Shown here piece by piece: positions 51,670 through 60,792 of a stretch of 64,000 bases of DNA; position 1 is the first letter of the stretch, and every line of letters begins with the position of its first letter. The stretch is taken from positions 2,232,001-2,296,000 of the forward strand of contig NZ_CP119147.1 in NCBI RefSeq assembly GCF_029167645.1, given 5' to 3'. Both the position numbers and the translations under genes were made by a program. The notes beneath the pieces were generated by a model. That model did not search any database. It had not been told where the DNA came from and saw nothing but the letters and a program-made list of their open reading frames with translations. Origin of the DNA: Streptomyces sp. AM 2-1-1 (GTDB lineage: Bacteria; Actinomycetota; Actinomycetes; Streptomycetales; Streptomycetaceae).

Positions 51670-53145
51670 CTACCGATCGGCGCTGACCGGGAGGTCGAGC
51701 ACCACTTGGGTGCCGCGTCCCGGCGCGGGCACCATGTCGAAGCTGCCGCCCAATTCGCCCTCGACCAGCGTCCGTACGATCTGCAGGCCGAGGTTCCCCG
51801 CCGTCCGGGGGTCGAACCCTTCGGGGAGGCCGCGGCCGTCGTCCCGCACGGTGATGAGCAGCCGGCCGTCCTGGGAGGATCCGCCCCGCACCGCGGAGAC
51901 CTCGACCGTGCCGCTGTCGCCGACGCCGAACGCGTGCTCCAGGGCGTTCTGGAGGACTTCGGTGAGCACCATCGACAGGGGCGTGGCCACTTCCGCGTCA
52001 AGGATGCCGAAGCGGCCGGTGCGCCGGCAGGTGACCTTGCCGGGCGAGATCTCGGCGACCATGGAGATGACCCGGTCGGCGATCTCGTCGAACTCGACCC
52101 GCTCGTCCAGATTCTGGGACAGGGTCTCATGCACGATGGCGATCGAACCCACCCGTCGCACCGCCTCGTTGAGCGCTTCGCGCCCCTGTACGGAGTCCAT
52201 CCGGCGGGCCTGGAGGCGCAGCAGGGCGGCCACCGTCTGGAGGTTGTTCTTGACCCGGTGGTGGATCTCCCGGATGGTGGCGTCCTTGGTTATCAGCTCG
52301 CGCTCCCGGCGACGCAGTTCCGTGACGTCCCGGAGCAGCACCAGCGAACCGATGCGCACCCCCTTGGGCTTGAGCGGGATCGCCCGGAACTGGATGACGC
52401 CGCTCGTGCACTCGACCTCGAACTCGCGGGGCGCGTAACCGCTCGCCACCTTCGCCAGGGCCTCGTCCACCGGCCCCCTGGAGGGGGCGAGTTCGGCGGT
52501 GGCCTGGCCGAGGTGGAGGCCGACGATGTCGGAGGCGAGGCCGAGACGGTGGTACGCGGAGAGACCGTTGGGGCTGGCGTACTGCACGATCCCGTCGGCG
52601 TCGAGCCGGATGAGGCCGTCGCCGACCCGGGGCGACGCGTCCATGTCGACCTGCTGGCCGGGGAAGGGGAACGCCCCGGTGGCGATCATCTGCGCGAGGT
52701 CGGCCGCGGACTGGAGGTAGGTGAGCTCCAGGCGGGACGGGGTCCGCACGGTCAGCAGGTTGGTGTTGCGAGCGATGACGCCGAGGATCCGGCCTTCGCG
52801 GCGGACGGGGATGGACTCGACCCGGACCGGCACCTCCTCGCGCCATTCCGGGTCGCCCTCGCGCACGATCCGGCCCTGGTCCAGGGCGGCGTCCAGCAGG
52901 GGGCGCCGGCCGCGCGGCACCAGATGGCCGACCATGTCGTCCTGGTAGGAGGTCGGGCCGGTGTTGGGACGCATCTGCGCGACGGAGACGTACCGCGTCC
53001 CGTCCTGGGTCGGAACCCAGAGGACGAGGTCGGCGAAGGAGAGGTCGGAGAGCAGTTGCCACTCCGAGACCAGCAGGTGGAGCCATTCGAGATCGGTGTC
53101 GCTCAGGGCTGTGTGCTGGCGGACGAGGTCGTTCATGGAGGGCAC
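51670..53145 (-). CDS. Soluble PAS/GAF sensor histidine kinase (HisKA_2/HWE type)
   Basis: 491 residues with no membrane helix. An N-terminal GAF-like region (about 20-190, SDLSFADLVLWVPTQDG and VRVESIPVRREGRILGVIAR) is followed by a PAS domain (about 205-310, GLIRLDADGIVQYASPNGLS), a HisKA_2-type dimerisation segment with IREIHHRVKNNLQTVAALLR (phosphoacceptor histidine) and an ATPase domain (LTEVLQNALEHAF, VRDDGRGLPEGFD, NLGLQIVRTLVEGEL). No response regulator gene is adjacent. The GTG 53145 lies 7 nt after a TACGCT -10-like box, suggesting a leaderless start; ATG 53136 is the alternative. It matches S. coelicolor SCO5239. Confidence 0.88.
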   Translation of the reverse strand: MPSMNDLVRQHTALSDTDLEWLHLLVSEWQLLSDLSFADLVLWVPTQDGTRYVSVAQMRPNTGPTSYQDDMVGHLVPRGRRPLLDAALDQGRIVREGDPEWREEVPVRVESIPVRREGRILGVIARNTNLLTVRTPSRLELTYLQSAADLAQMIATGAFPFPGQQVDMDASPRVGDGLIRLDADGIVQYASPNGLSAYHRLGLASDIVGLHLGQATAELAPSRGPVDEALAKVASGYAPREFEVECTSGVIQFRAIPLKPKGVRIGSLVLLRDVTELRRRERELITKDATIREIHHRVKNNLQTVAALLRLQARRMDSVQGREALNEAVRRVGSIAIVHETLSQNLDERVEFDEIADRVISMVAEISPGKVTCRRTGRFGILDAEVATPLSMVLTEVLQNALEHAFGVGDSGTVEVSAVRGGSSQDGRLLITVRDDGRGLPEGFDPRTAGNLGLQIVRTLVEGELGGSFDMVPAPGRGTQVVLDLPVSADR

Positions 53146-53281
53146 ATGTGCGAGCGTACCCGTGGATACCGAGAGGTTCCGAACCGAGCGGGGCCCGCCT
53201 CCCGCGACGGGAGGGCCCGCCCCGTGTACAGAACGGCACCGGGGCGGGAGAATCGGTGCGGCAGACGCATGGACACCGAAG

Positions 53282-53297
53282 AATGGTCTAGTCCACA
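53282..53297. promoter_or_regulatory. DasR-like box (dre) upstream of the histidine kinase gene
   Basis: AATGGTCTAGTCCACA against the dre consensus ACTGGTCTAGACCACT: 13 of 16 positions. It lies 137 bp upstream of the kinase start and about 500 bp upstream of nagB, so its target is uncertain. Confidence 0.5.
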
Positions 53298-53758
53298 ATA
53301 CGGAAACACGAACCTCCGTCCTCCCCGCACAGGAGGACGGATCGAGGCACCCGCGCTCTCTGCCCTGATCGCGCCGGTGCCCCGTACGGCCGGAGGCACC
53401 GCACACCGCCGGCCGAGCAGCTCCGGGTCGCGGAGCCGGGTGGGCTGAGGGTCCCTCCCGGCACCGCGGCCCGCGGGTGGCCGGCCGCCGCACGCGCCCC
53501 GCACCCCCCACCGGCCTTCGCCCGCCGTTCCGCGCGAGAGTCCCGCGTCGGTGCATCCTCCCCGCGTCCGCCCCCGCCCGGTACCGCCGCGTCACGACGG
53601 ACCGGGATCACCGTCCGGTCGCGCGCCCTCCACATCTGCGGACAATTGGTTCAAGTCGCCCGACCGTCCGCCTCCCCGCGATCAAGATCCCAAAGACGGT
53701 GATCACAGGCGGACCGCACTCGCCCCCGCGGCGCCGAATTCTGTTAAATTTGGAGCCG

Positions 53759-53774
53759 ATTGGTCTAAACCACA
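53759..53774. promoter_or_regulatory. DasR box (dre) of nagB
   Basis: ATTGGTCTAAACCACA, 13 of 16 matches to ACTGGTCTAGACCACT, just upstream of the nagB coding region. DasR repression of nagB through such a site is established in Streptomyces; GlcN-6-phosphate releases DasR. Confidence 0.88.
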
Positions 53775-53806
53775 TGGCCCTCACGGATCAGATCGGCAGG
53801 CACAGC

Positions 53807-54592
53807 GTGGAAGTTGTCATCGTCCCGGACGCAGCGGCAGGCGGCGAGCTCATCGCGGAGGCCATGGCAGCGCTGCTGCGCCGCAAGCCCTACGCCCTGC
53901 TCGGCGTCGCCACCGGCTCGACCCCGCTGCCCATCTACCGGTCCCTGGCCGAGAAGGTGCGCACGGGCGCGGTGGACGCCTCCCGGGCCAGGATCTGCCA
54001 GCTCGACGAGTACGTCGGACTGCCGGCGGGCCACCCGGAGTCGTACCGCTCGGTCGTCCTGCGCGAGGTCGTCGAACCCCTCGGACTGACCGCGACCTCC
54101 TTCATGGGCCCGGACGGTTCGGCCGAGGACGTCCAGGCCGCCTGCGAGGCGTACGACAGGGCGCTGACCGAGGCCGGCGGCGTCGATCTCCAGCTGCTCG
54201 GCATCGGCACGGACGGGCACATCGGATTCAACGAGCCCTGCTCCTCGCTCGCCTCGCGCACCCGGATCAAGACCCTGACCGAGCAGACCCGGGTGGACAA
54301 CGCCCGCTTCTTCGACGACGACATCGACCAGGTGCCGCACCACGTCATCACCCAGGGCATCGGCACCATCCTGGACTCGCGCCACGCGATCCTGCTGGCC
54401 ACCGGCGAGGGCAAGGCCGACGCGGTGGCGCAGACCGTCGAGGGACCGGTCGCCTCGATCGTGCCCGCCTCCGCGCTCCAACTGCATCCGCGCGCCACGG
54501 TCGTGGTCGACGAGGCCGCCGCCTCCAAGCTGAAGCTGGCCGACTACTTCCGGCACACCTTCGCCTCGAAGCCGGCCTGGCAGGGGCTGTAG
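53807..54592 (+). CDS. nagB: Glucosamine-6-phosphate deaminase
   Basis: 261-residue enzyme converting GlcN-6-P to fructose-6-P and ammonia, the step that feeds amino sugars into glycolysis and sets the DasR signal level. Motifs: VVIVPDAAAGGELIA at the start, GVATGSTPLPIYRSL phosphate loop, LDEYVGLP (general base Asp) and GIGTDGHIGFNEP with the catalytic histidine. The GTG at 53807 gives the usual length. An in-frame ATG at 53774 lies on the edge of the DasR box and is less likely. Ends at a very long terminator hairpin. Confidence 0.93.
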   Translation: MEVVIVPDAAAGGELIAEAMAALLRRKPYALLGVATGSTPLPIYRSLAEKVRTGAVDASRARICQLDEYVGLPAGHPESYRSVVLREVVEPLGLTATSFMGPDGSAEDVQAACEAYDRALTEAGGVDLQLLGIGTDGHIGFNEPCSSLASRTRIKTLTEQTRVDNARFFDDDIDQVPHHVITQGIGTILDSRHAILLATGEGKADAVAQTVEGPVASIVPASALQLHPRATVVVDEAAASKLKLADYFRHTFASKPAWQGL

Positions 54593-54601
54593 GCCCCCTG
54601 G

Positions 54602-54664
54602 CCGCACGGGAAGGAAGGAGGGGCCGGCCACCTGGTGGCCGGCCCCTCCTTCCTTCCCGTGCGG
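54602..54664. terminator. Very long terminator hairpin between nagB and dasD
   Basis: A perfect 31-bp stem with arms 54602-54632 and 54634-54664 and an effectively minimal loop, between convergent genes. Confidence 0.93.
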
Positions 54665-54680
54665 CACGTCCCGCGCGCGG

Positions 54681-56201
54681 TCACGCCCCGGTGAGGGCCT
54701 CCGCCGCGGCGAGGCCGCAGACGCGGGCGGCACCGCGCGTCTCCACGTACAGCGCGCCACGGGGCGCCGAGTACGGCAGCCCCATCTCCACGACCACCGT
54801 GTCGGGGCGCCGGGCGAGCAGGGCGTCGACCGCCGCCGCCATCCAGGGGTGCCGGTGGGCGTCACGGACGACGGCCACGACGCGCCGCTCCCCCGCGGCG
54901 GCGAGGACCTCCGCCAGCGGGTCCGGACCGTCGCTGCCGTAGGTGGCGGCGGTGGTGCCGGGCAGCATCCGCGTCAGCTCGGCGGCGACGCCCCACGGCG
55001 TCTCGTCGCCGACCGCGATGTTGGCGACCGGGGTGAAGGCCGCGACGTGGACCGGGGCGTCGAGCCGCGGACCGTCGCCGGTCACCCGTACCGCCCTGCG
55101 GGCCGCGACGAGGCCGACGTCGCGGGAGCCGGTGCCGGGCGCGATCCCCTCCTGCACTGCCGCGCCCGGCTCCGTACCCGCCCCCCTCGCACCGCGCGTC
55201 CAGGACGCGAGTGCCCGTACCCGTGCGGCCGCGTCGGCCAGCCGCTCCTCGGCGAGCTCGCCGTCGCGCACCGCGGTGACCAGCGCGTCGCGCAGCCGCT
55301 CGACCGTGGCGTCGTCCTCCAGGCCGCCCCCGACGCACAGGGCGTCGGCGCCGGCCGCGATCGCGAGGACCGAGCCGCGCTCGATCCCGTACGTCGCGGA
55401 GATGGCCTGCATCTCCACCGCGTCGGTGACGATGAGCCCCTCGTACCCGAGTTCGCCGCGCAGCAGACCGGTGAGGATCTGCGGGCTGAGCGTCGCGGGG
55501 CGGTCGGGGTCGAGCGCGGGGAGCAGGATGTGCGCGCTCATCACCGACTTCGACCCCGCCGCGATGGCGGCCTTGAAGGGCACCAGTTCGCGGGCGTGCA
55601 GGGTCTCCAGATCGGCGTCGATCCGGGGCAGCGCGTGGTGCGAGTCGACCGCGGTGTCGCCGTGGCCCGGGAAGTGCTTGGTGCAGGCGGCGACTCCGGC
55701 GGACTGGATGCCCTCGACGTACGCGGCGGTGTGCCGGGCCACCAGGGCCGGATCGGCGCCGAACGAACGCACGCCGATGACCGGGTTGTCCGGGTTGGAG
55801 TTGACGTCGGCGGAGGGCGCCCAGTTGAGGTTGACGCCGCACTCGATGAGCCGGCGGCCCAGCTCGTGCGCGACCGCCCGGGTCAGCGCGGTGTCGTCCA
55901 CCGAGCCGAGGGCGAAGTTGCCCGGGAAGGACGAGCCGTTGCGCACCTCCAGGCGGGTGACGTCGCCGCCCTCCTCGTCGATGGCGACCAGGAAGTCGTC
56001 GCGCTCGGACCGCAGTTGGGCGGTGAGTGCGGCGAGCTGGTCGGGCGAGACGATGTTGCGGCCGAACAGGCCGACGGAGGTGAGCCCTTCGCCGACGCGG
56101 CGCAGCAGCCACTCCGGCGCGGTGGTGCCGGTGAAACCGGGCTGGAGGACCGCGAGCGCGTCGCGGGTGATGGTGTCGGTGGGGGAGACAAGAGTGGTCA
56201 T
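54681..56201 (-). CDS. dasD: GH3 beta-N-acetylglucosaminidase (DasD-type)
   Basis: 506-residue glycoside hydrolase family 3 enzyme that releases GlcNAc from chitobiose or related beta-GlcNAc compounds. The N-terminal TIM-barrel has IDEEGGDVTRLEVRNG, the NagZ-type loop KHFPGHGDTAVDSHHALP (His/Asp acid-base pair) and the nucleophile Asp in LIVTDAVEMQA. The C-terminal third (from about 360) is a GH3 second domain. No signal peptide, so it acts in the cytoplasm on sugar brought in by DasABC. It starts 10 bp after dasC, as last gene of the das operon, and matches dasD of S. coelicolor (SCO5235). Confidence 0.93.
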   Translation of the reverse strand: MTTLVSPTDTITRDALAVLQPGFTGTTAPEWLLRRVGEGLTSVGLFGRNIVSPDQLAALTAQLRSERDDFLVAIDEEGGDVTRLEVRNGSSFPGNFALGSVDDTALTRAVAHELGRRLIECGVNLNWAPSADVNSNPDNPVIGVRSFGADPALVARHTAAYVEGIQSAGVAACTKHFPGHGDTAVDSHHALPRIDADLETLHARELVPFKAAIAAGSKSVMSAHILLPALDPDRPATLSPQILTGLLRGELGYEGLIVTDAVEMQAISATYGIERGSVLAIAAGADALCVGGGLEDDATVERLRDALVTAVRDGELAEERLADAAARVRALASWTRGARGAGTEPGAAVQEGIAPGTGSRDVGLVAARRAVRVTGDGPRLDAPVHVAAFTPVANIAVGDETPWGVAAELTRMLPGTTAATYGSDGPDPLAEVLAAAGERRVVAVVRDAHRHPWMAAAVDALLARRPDTVVVEMGLPYSAPRGALYVETRGAARVCGLAAAEALTGA

Positions 56202-56211
56202 GGGGGCCGCA

Positions 56212-57051
56212 CTATCCCTTCACTGCGCCGTCGGTCAGACCGCTCACGGCCTTGCGCTGCAGGAAGACGAAGAGGACGAGGATCGGGACCGCGAAGACGG
56301 AGGAGGCCGCCATGGTGGCGCCCCAGTCGTCGCCGAACTGGGTCTGGAACTGCGACAGCCACAGCGGCAGGGTCTGCGCCTCCGCCTGCTTGTTCAGGAC
56401 CAGGACGAGCGGGAACTCGTTCCAGGCGGTGATGAAGCCGAACAGCGAGGTGGACATCAGACCGGGCGCGAGCAGCGGCAGGATCACCTTGACGAACGCC
56501 TGCGGCCGGGTGCAGCCGTCCACCATCGCGGACTCCTCCAGCTCCCTGGGCACGGAGGCGACGAAGCCCCGCAGGGTCAGGAGCGTGAAGGGCAGGATCA
56601 TGACCATGTAGAACAGGGTCAGCGGGATCAGACTGTTGAGCATGTCCGCGTCGCGCACGATGAAGTAGATCGCGATGACCATGACTTCCCACGGCGCCAT
56701 CTGCGCGACCATGAAGCCGATGATGAACCCCTTGCGTCCCTTGAAGCGCATCCGGGCCAGGGCGAACGAGCCGGCCAGTGCGAGGACGAGGGAGAGGGTC
56801 ACGGCGACGACGGTAACCGTGAGGGAGTTGCGGACCATGGTCCAGAAGTTCTCGGCGGCGAGCGCCGTCCTGAAGTGGTCGAGCGTGACGTGGGTGGGGA
56901 ACCACACCGGGTCGTCCGAGACGATGTCCGGCGTCGGCTTGAAGGCCGTGGCGAACATCCAGTACACGGGGAAGACGAAGCCGACGACCATGACGAGGGC
57001 CGTGGCGTTCGGCCAGATCCGGCCGAAACGTGACGAAGCCGAGCGCTTCAC
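56212..57051 (-). CDS. dasC: Chitobiose ABC transporter permease DasC
   Basis: 279-residue membrane permease of the MalG family, six helices. The EAA loop is VPRELEESAMVDGCTRPQAF followed by VKVILPLLAPGLM. With DasB it forms the channel for N,N'-diacetylchitobiose; the ATPase is the shared MsiK, encoded elsewhere. GTG 57051 overlaps the dasB stop (GTGA). Confidence 0.95.
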   Translation of the reverse strand: MKRSASSRFGRIWPNATALVMVVGFVFPVYWMFATAFKPTPDIVSDDPVWFPTHVTLDHFRTALAAENFWTMVRNSLTVTVVAVTLSLVLALAGSFALARMRFKGRKGFIIGFMVAQMAPWEVMVIAIYFIVRDADMLNSLIPLTLFYMVMILPFTLLTLRGFVASVPRELEESAMVDGCTRPQAFVKVILPLLAPGLMSTSLFGFITAWNEFPLVLVLNKQAEAQTLPLWLSQFQTQFGDDWGATMAASSVFAVPILVLFVFLQRKAVSGLTDGAVKG

Positions 57052-58037
57052 AGCTCGTCCTCCTCTTGCTTGAGAACGATCCGGAGGTAGTACGAGGTCA
57101 GCAGGAGCAGGATCACGATGGTGAGCAGCGCGATGGCCGAACCCATGCCGTAGTGCTGGTTGCCGACGCCCTCGATGTAGGCGTACACGGGCAGGATCTC
57201 GGTGAGCCGGTCCGGGCCGCCCTCGTTGATCGCGAAGACCTGGGCGAACGCCTTGAAGACCCAGATGACTTCGAGGAAGGTGGTCGCGAAGAGGAAGGGC
57301 CGCAGGAACGGCATGGTGACCGAGGTGAAGCCCTTCCAGGCGCCGGCACCGTCGAGCGAGGCGGCCTCGTAGAGCTCCTTGGGGATCGTCGTGGTGGCGG
57401 CGTACAGGTTGATCGCCACGAAGGGGATCGACTGCCACACGATGAGCACCGTGATGACGAAGAAGGTGGAGAACTGGCCGCCTGTCCAGTTGTAGTCGGC
57501 CATCGAGTGGAAGCCGACCTTGTCCAGCACCCAGTTGACGACACCGAACCGCGAGGCGAAGAGCCACTGGTAGACGGTGGTCGCCGCGATGACGGGCATG
57601 GCCCAGGCGAGGACCAGGCCGATCAGCAGCGTGACCCGCATGCGCTTGCCGAGCTTGGCGAGCAGCAGGCCGGTCAGGGTGCCGAGGATCATGATCAGGA
57701 CGACGTTGGTGCCCGCGAAGACGATCGACCGGCCGGTGACGTTCCAGAAGTCCGCGTTGCCGAGGATCTCCTTGTAGTTGTCGACACCGTTCCACTCGGA
57801 GATGTGCTGGATCAGCTGCCGCATGTTGAGGTTCTGGAACGACAACAGGGTGTTCTTCACCAGCGGCCAGCCGAGGAACACCAGGGTCACGGCCACCGGG
57901 GGGGCCAGCAGCAGATAAGGCGCCAGCTGCGATTTTCTGCCGCCGATTCCGGACGGGGCCGGTGTGCGGTCGGCCCGCTTCGTAACCTCCGCCGGGCCGG
58001 AGGGCGGCCGTTCGGTCTGCACGGTCATGCTCGCCAT
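57048..58037 (-). CDS. dasB: Chitobiose ABC transporter permease DasB
   Basis: About 329-residue MalF-type permease: a cytoplasmic N-terminal segment rich in Pro/Arg, then six helices beginning LAPYLLLAPPVAVTLVFLGW; the EAA loop is IPKELYEAASLDGAGAWKGF. The ATG at 58037 follows AAGGAAG closely; ATG 58028 (TVQTERPPSG) is the alternative. It is 79 bp after dasA, with a hairpin in between. Partner of DasC. Confidence 0.94.
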   Translation of the reverse strand: MASMTVQTERPPSGPAEVTKRADRTPAPSGIGGRKSQLAPYLLLAPPVAVTLVFLGWPLVKNTLLSFQNLNMRQLIQHISEWNGVDNYKEILGNADFWNVTGRSIVFAGTNVVLIMILGTLTGLLLAKLGKRMRVTLLIGLVLAWAMPVIAATTVYQWLFASRFGVVNWVLDKVGFHSMADYNWTGGQFSTFFVITVLIVWQSIPFVAINLYAATTTIPKELYEAASLDGAGAWKGFTSVTMPFLRPFLFATTFLEVIWVFKAFAQVFAINEGGPDRLTEILPVYAYIEGVGNQHYGMGSAIALLTIVILLLLTSYYLRIVLKQEEDEL

Positions 58038-58067
58038 CTCTTCCTTGGCACCATGGGACACAACTCG

Positions 58068-58110
58068 GCTGCCGGGCGCGGACCCCTCGGGGGAGTCCGC
58101 ACCCGGCAGC
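58068..58110 (-). terminator. Hairpin between dasA and dasB
   Basis: A 16-bp stem with one G-T wobble, arms 58068-58083 and 58095-58110. As in many sugar ABC operons, it probably protects or terminates part of the mRNA so that the binding protein is made in excess over the permeases. Confidence 0.7.
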
Positions 58111-58116
58111 TCGGCC

Positions 58117-59400
58117 TTACTGCTGCTGCGCGAGGCGCTTGTTGAGCTCCGCCTCGACCTGCTTGGCGGCTTCGGCGTTGGACTTGCCGTTCAGGACCGC
58201 GGTCATGAAGGTCTTGATCGGGTTGGGCGCGTTCTCGACGGCGGCCCACTCCGGGATCAGCGGCGTGGTGCCACCGACCTTGGCGGACGGCGCGGCGGCT
58301 TCGGCGACCGCGTTGCCCGTCAGGTTGGTGTTGAGCGACTCCTTGTTCGGGATGACGCCGTTCAGCTTGGCGAGCTGACCCTCGAACTGGTCGGAGAGCG
58401 CGAGCTTCAGGAACTCCTTGGCGAGGTCCTTCTTCTTGCTGCCCTCGGCGACGGCGAGGTTGGAGCCACCGAGGAAGACCCCCTCGGGCTTGTCGGCGGT
58501 CTCACCGGGGATGGTGAAGTAGCCGATCTCCTTCTCGATGGCCGGGTTGGCGGCGATGGCCGTGCCGGCCTCCCAGCCCATGCCGATGAAGGCGCCGGTC
58601 TTGCCCTTGGCGAAGACGTCGGCCTGCTGCGGGGTGGCCTCGTCCTTGTCCTTGGGTGCCTGGGAGTAGGACTGGTACTTCTTGTAGAGGTCCATCGCCG
58701 CGCCGATCTTCGGGTCGGCGAGGTTGGAGACCCACTTGTCCCCGTCCTTCTTGACGAGGTCGACACCCTGGCCGATGGTGAGACCGTCGAAGAAGTACCA
58801 GTTCTGGCCGGGCAGGTAGAGGGGCTCCGCCTTGCCCTTCGCCTTGATCTTGTCCAGGTCCGCGAAGAACTCGTCGCGGGTCTTCGGGGTGTCGGTGATC
58901 CCGGCATCCGCGAAGACGGTCTTGTTGTAGATGACCACGCGGTTGGCGAAGTACCACGGCGCCGCGTACTGCGTGCCGTCCACGACCGAGGCCTTGTTGA
59001 GGGTCTCGGACCAGTCGGTACCGATCGCGGACTTCACGTCGCCGAGGTCGGCGAGGCCGCCCGACTTCGCGTAGGCGGCGGTCTGGGTGTTGCCGATCTC
59101 GAAGACGTCCGGGGGGTTCTCCTCGGAGAGGGCGGTCGTCAGCTTCTGCTGGATCCCGTCCCACTTCTGGACCTCGAACTTGACCGTGGCGCCCGTCTTC
59201 TTCTCGAAGGCGGCGCTCAGGTCCTTCTGCCACTGGTCGGGCGTCGAGCCGTCCATGGCCCAGACGGTCAGCGTCTGGCCCTTGTAGCTCTCGGGACCCG
59301 CCGGCTTGGCGGCGGTGTCCTTGTCATCGTCCGAACCACATGCCGCGATCGAGATCATCATGCCCGCGACGCCAATGGCCGCGATGAGCTTGCGCTTCAC
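58117..59400 (-). CDS. dasA: Chitobiose-binding lipoprotein DasA
   Basis: 427-residue family 1 solute-binding lipoprotein that captures N,N'-diacetylchitobiose. Signal sequence with lipobox SIAAC (Cys21), then the binding fold: TLTVWAMDGSTPDQWQKDLS, PPDVFEIGNTQTAAYAKSGG, YAAPWYFANRVVIYNKTVFA and AFIGMGWEAGTAIAANPAIE. GTG start 59400 with GAGGAGG upstream. Two DasR boxes lie 83 and 107 bp upstream. First gene of dasABCD; divergent from dasR. Confidence 0.96.
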   Translation of the reverse strand: MKRKLIAAIGVAGMMISIAACGSDDDKDTAAKPAGPESYKGQTLTVWAMDGSTPDQWQKDLSAAFEKKTGATVKFEVQKWDGIQQKLTTALSEENPPDVFEIGNTQTAAYAKSGGLADLGDVKSAIGTDWSETLNKASVVDGTQYAAPWYFANRVVIYNKTVFADAGITDTPKTRDEFFADLDKIKAKGKAEPLYLPGQNWYFFDGLTIGQGVDLVKKDGDKWVSNLADPKIGAAMDLYKKYQSYSQAPKDKDEATPQQADVFAKGKTGAFIGMGWEAGTAIAANPAIEKEIGYFTIPGETADKPEGVFLGGSNLAVAEGSKKKDLAKEFLKLALSDQFEGQLAKLNGVIPNKESLNTNLTGNAVAEAAAPSAKVGGTTPLIPEWAAVENAPNPIKTFMTAVLNGKSNAEAAKQVEAELNKRLAQQQ

Positions 59401-59482
59401 GCCAAACCCTCCTCAGGGATGCTGCAACCCCGCCCACCGCGAAGACATTCGACGAGTACTGCTGGGGCTGGACCTGGTCTTT

Positions 59483-59498
59483 AATGGTTTAGACCAGC
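59483..59498. promoter_or_regulatory. DasR box 1 of dasA
   Basis: AATGGTTTAGACCAGC, near-consensus dre, 83 bp upstream of the dasA start. Confidence 0.88.
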
Positions 59499-59506
59499 AC
59501 CCGGAG

Positions 59507-59522
59507 CTTGGCCTAGACCTTT
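59507..59522. promoter_or_regulatory. DasR box 2 of dasA
   Basis: CTTGGCCTAGACCTTT, a weaker dre (TGG-CTAGACC core), 24 bp from box 1, so two dimers could bind the same DNA face approximately two turns apart. Confidence 0.75.
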
Positions 59523-59580
59523 AGGGGTGTCAAGGGTGTATAAGAAGTGCACTCGCGTCCGTTATAGGACCGACACCTAG

Positions 59581-59600
59581 GGTCTTTTGATCGAAAGACC
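59581..59600. promoter_or_regulatory. Inverted repeat GGTCTTT-N6-AAAGACC between dasA and dasR
   Basis: Perfect 7-bp arms (59581-59587 and 59594-59600). Not a DasR box: it lacks the TGG/CCA core. It may bind another regulator of dasR. Confidence 0.45.
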
Positions 59601-59745
59601 TCGAAGCTGGATCACCCGTGGGACGGCGGGCCGACGACACGGCCGGATGGGGAGGACGACACCCCTGGGCCGGACCGTGCCACCATGTGAGCCGCGACGT
59701 ACGGAGGAGCCGGTGACGGCAGTACAGCAGGTGGGGAGAGGGACC

Positions 59746-60510
59746 ATGAGCGCCGGTGAGGTCAGTCCCGCGAGCGGGACCGGGACGGGTGCGCGCATCG
59801 CGCGGGTGCCCAAGTACTACCGGCTCAAGCGCCACCTCCTCGACATGACGGACACCATGCCGCCCGGCACCCCGGTGCCGCCCGAACGCACCCTCGCGGC
59901 CGAGTTCGACACCTCCCGCACCACGGTGCGCCAGGCCCTCCAGGAACTGGTCGTCGAGGGCCGGCTCGAACGGATCCAGGGCAAGGGCACCTTCGTCGCC
60001 AAACCGAAGGTATCCCAGGCGCTCCAACTCACCTCCTACACCGAGGACATGCGTGCCCAGGGCCTGGAGCCCGCCTCCCAGCTGCTGGACATCGGCTACG
60101 TGACGGCGGACCAGGCGCTGGCCGGGCTGCTCGACATCACGACGGGCGGCCGGGTGCTGCGCATCGAGCGGCTGCGCCTGGCCAGCGGGGAGCCGATGGC
60201 CATCGAGACCACGCACCTCTCGGCCAAGCGCTTCCCCGCGCTGCGGCGTTCGCTGGTGAAGTACACCTCGCTCTACACCGCCCTGGCGGAGGTGTACGAC
60301 GTCCGTCTCGCGGAGGCCGAGGAGACGATCGAGACCTCGCTCGCCACCCCGCGCGAGGCGGGCCTCCTCGGCACCGACGTGGGTCTCCCCATGCTGATGC
60401 TCTCCCGGCACTCGATCGACGGGCGGGGCGAGCCGGTGGAGTGGGTGCGCTCGGTCTACCGGGGCGACCGGTACAAGTTCGTGGCCCGGCTCAAGCGGCC
60501 GGTGGACTGA
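59746..60510 (+). CDS. dasR: GntR/HutC-family repressor DasR
   Basis: 254-residue global regulator of amino-sugar use, development and antibiotic production. An N-terminal GntR winged helix ([20 protein letters not shown], then [20 protein letters not shown]) is followed by a HutC-type UTRA effector domain (from about 95; [20 protein letters not shown] and [20 protein letters not shown]). GlcN-6-P and related phosphosugars release it from DNA. ATG 59746 with GGGAGAGGG gives exactly the length of S. coelicolor DasR. Targets visible here are the boxes at nagB and dasA. Confidence 0.96.
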   Translation: MSAGEVSPASGTGTGARIARVPKYYRLKRHLLDMTDTMPPGTPVPPERTLAAEFDTSRTTVRQALQELVVEGRLERIQGKGTFVAKPKVSQALQLTSYTEDMRAQGLEPASQLLDIGYVTADQALAGLLDITTGGRVLRIERLRLASGEPMAIETTHLSAKRFPALRRSLVKYTSLYTALAEVYDVRLAEAEETIETSLATPREAGLLGTDVGLPMLMLSRHSIDGRGEPVEWVRSVYRGDRYKFVARLKRPVD

Positions 60511-60792
60511 CCGGCGGACGGGCGGACCGCGGGGGGCGGGGCGGTTCCGGAGGGGCGGGCCGGAGGACGTGTTGCCCCCACCCGTGCGAGGGCGACCGGC
60601 CCCCTCCCCCGCGCGCCGCGGCACGATCGCGCCCGCAGCGACGATTTTCGGCCAAGCATGAACCAGAACCGTTCCCTCTCCGTGCCGTTGACGGAAAGAG
60701 TCCCGTCGCCGGGAAGGCATACGGCCGGCGCACCCGGCCGGGGCGCCGGCCGTACGTGACCATCGGCGGTCAGCGAGGAACGGAGTCAGTCC

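Larger units (their letters stand above)
53146..53806. other. Divergent regulatory region, histidine kinase gene / nagB
   Basis: 660 bp without a gene. It contains a DasR-type box at the nagB promoter (53759-53774), a second DasR-like box (53282-53297) nearer the kinase gene, and an A/T-rich stretch around 53740-53750 (TTCTGTTAAATTTGG) likely to be the nagB -10 region. Confidence 0.55.
59401..59745. other. Divergent dasA-dasR control region
   Basis: 345 bp with two DasR boxes on the dasA side, a separate 7-6-7 inverted repeat at 59581-59600 between the two genes, and GGGAGAGGG before the dasR ATG. No gene. Confidence 0.7.

Noticed and set aside
53774..53806. ATG 53774 as the start of nagB
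   Set aside because: It would place the start at the edge of the DasR box and add 11 residues not found in the family; GTG 53807 gives the normal length.
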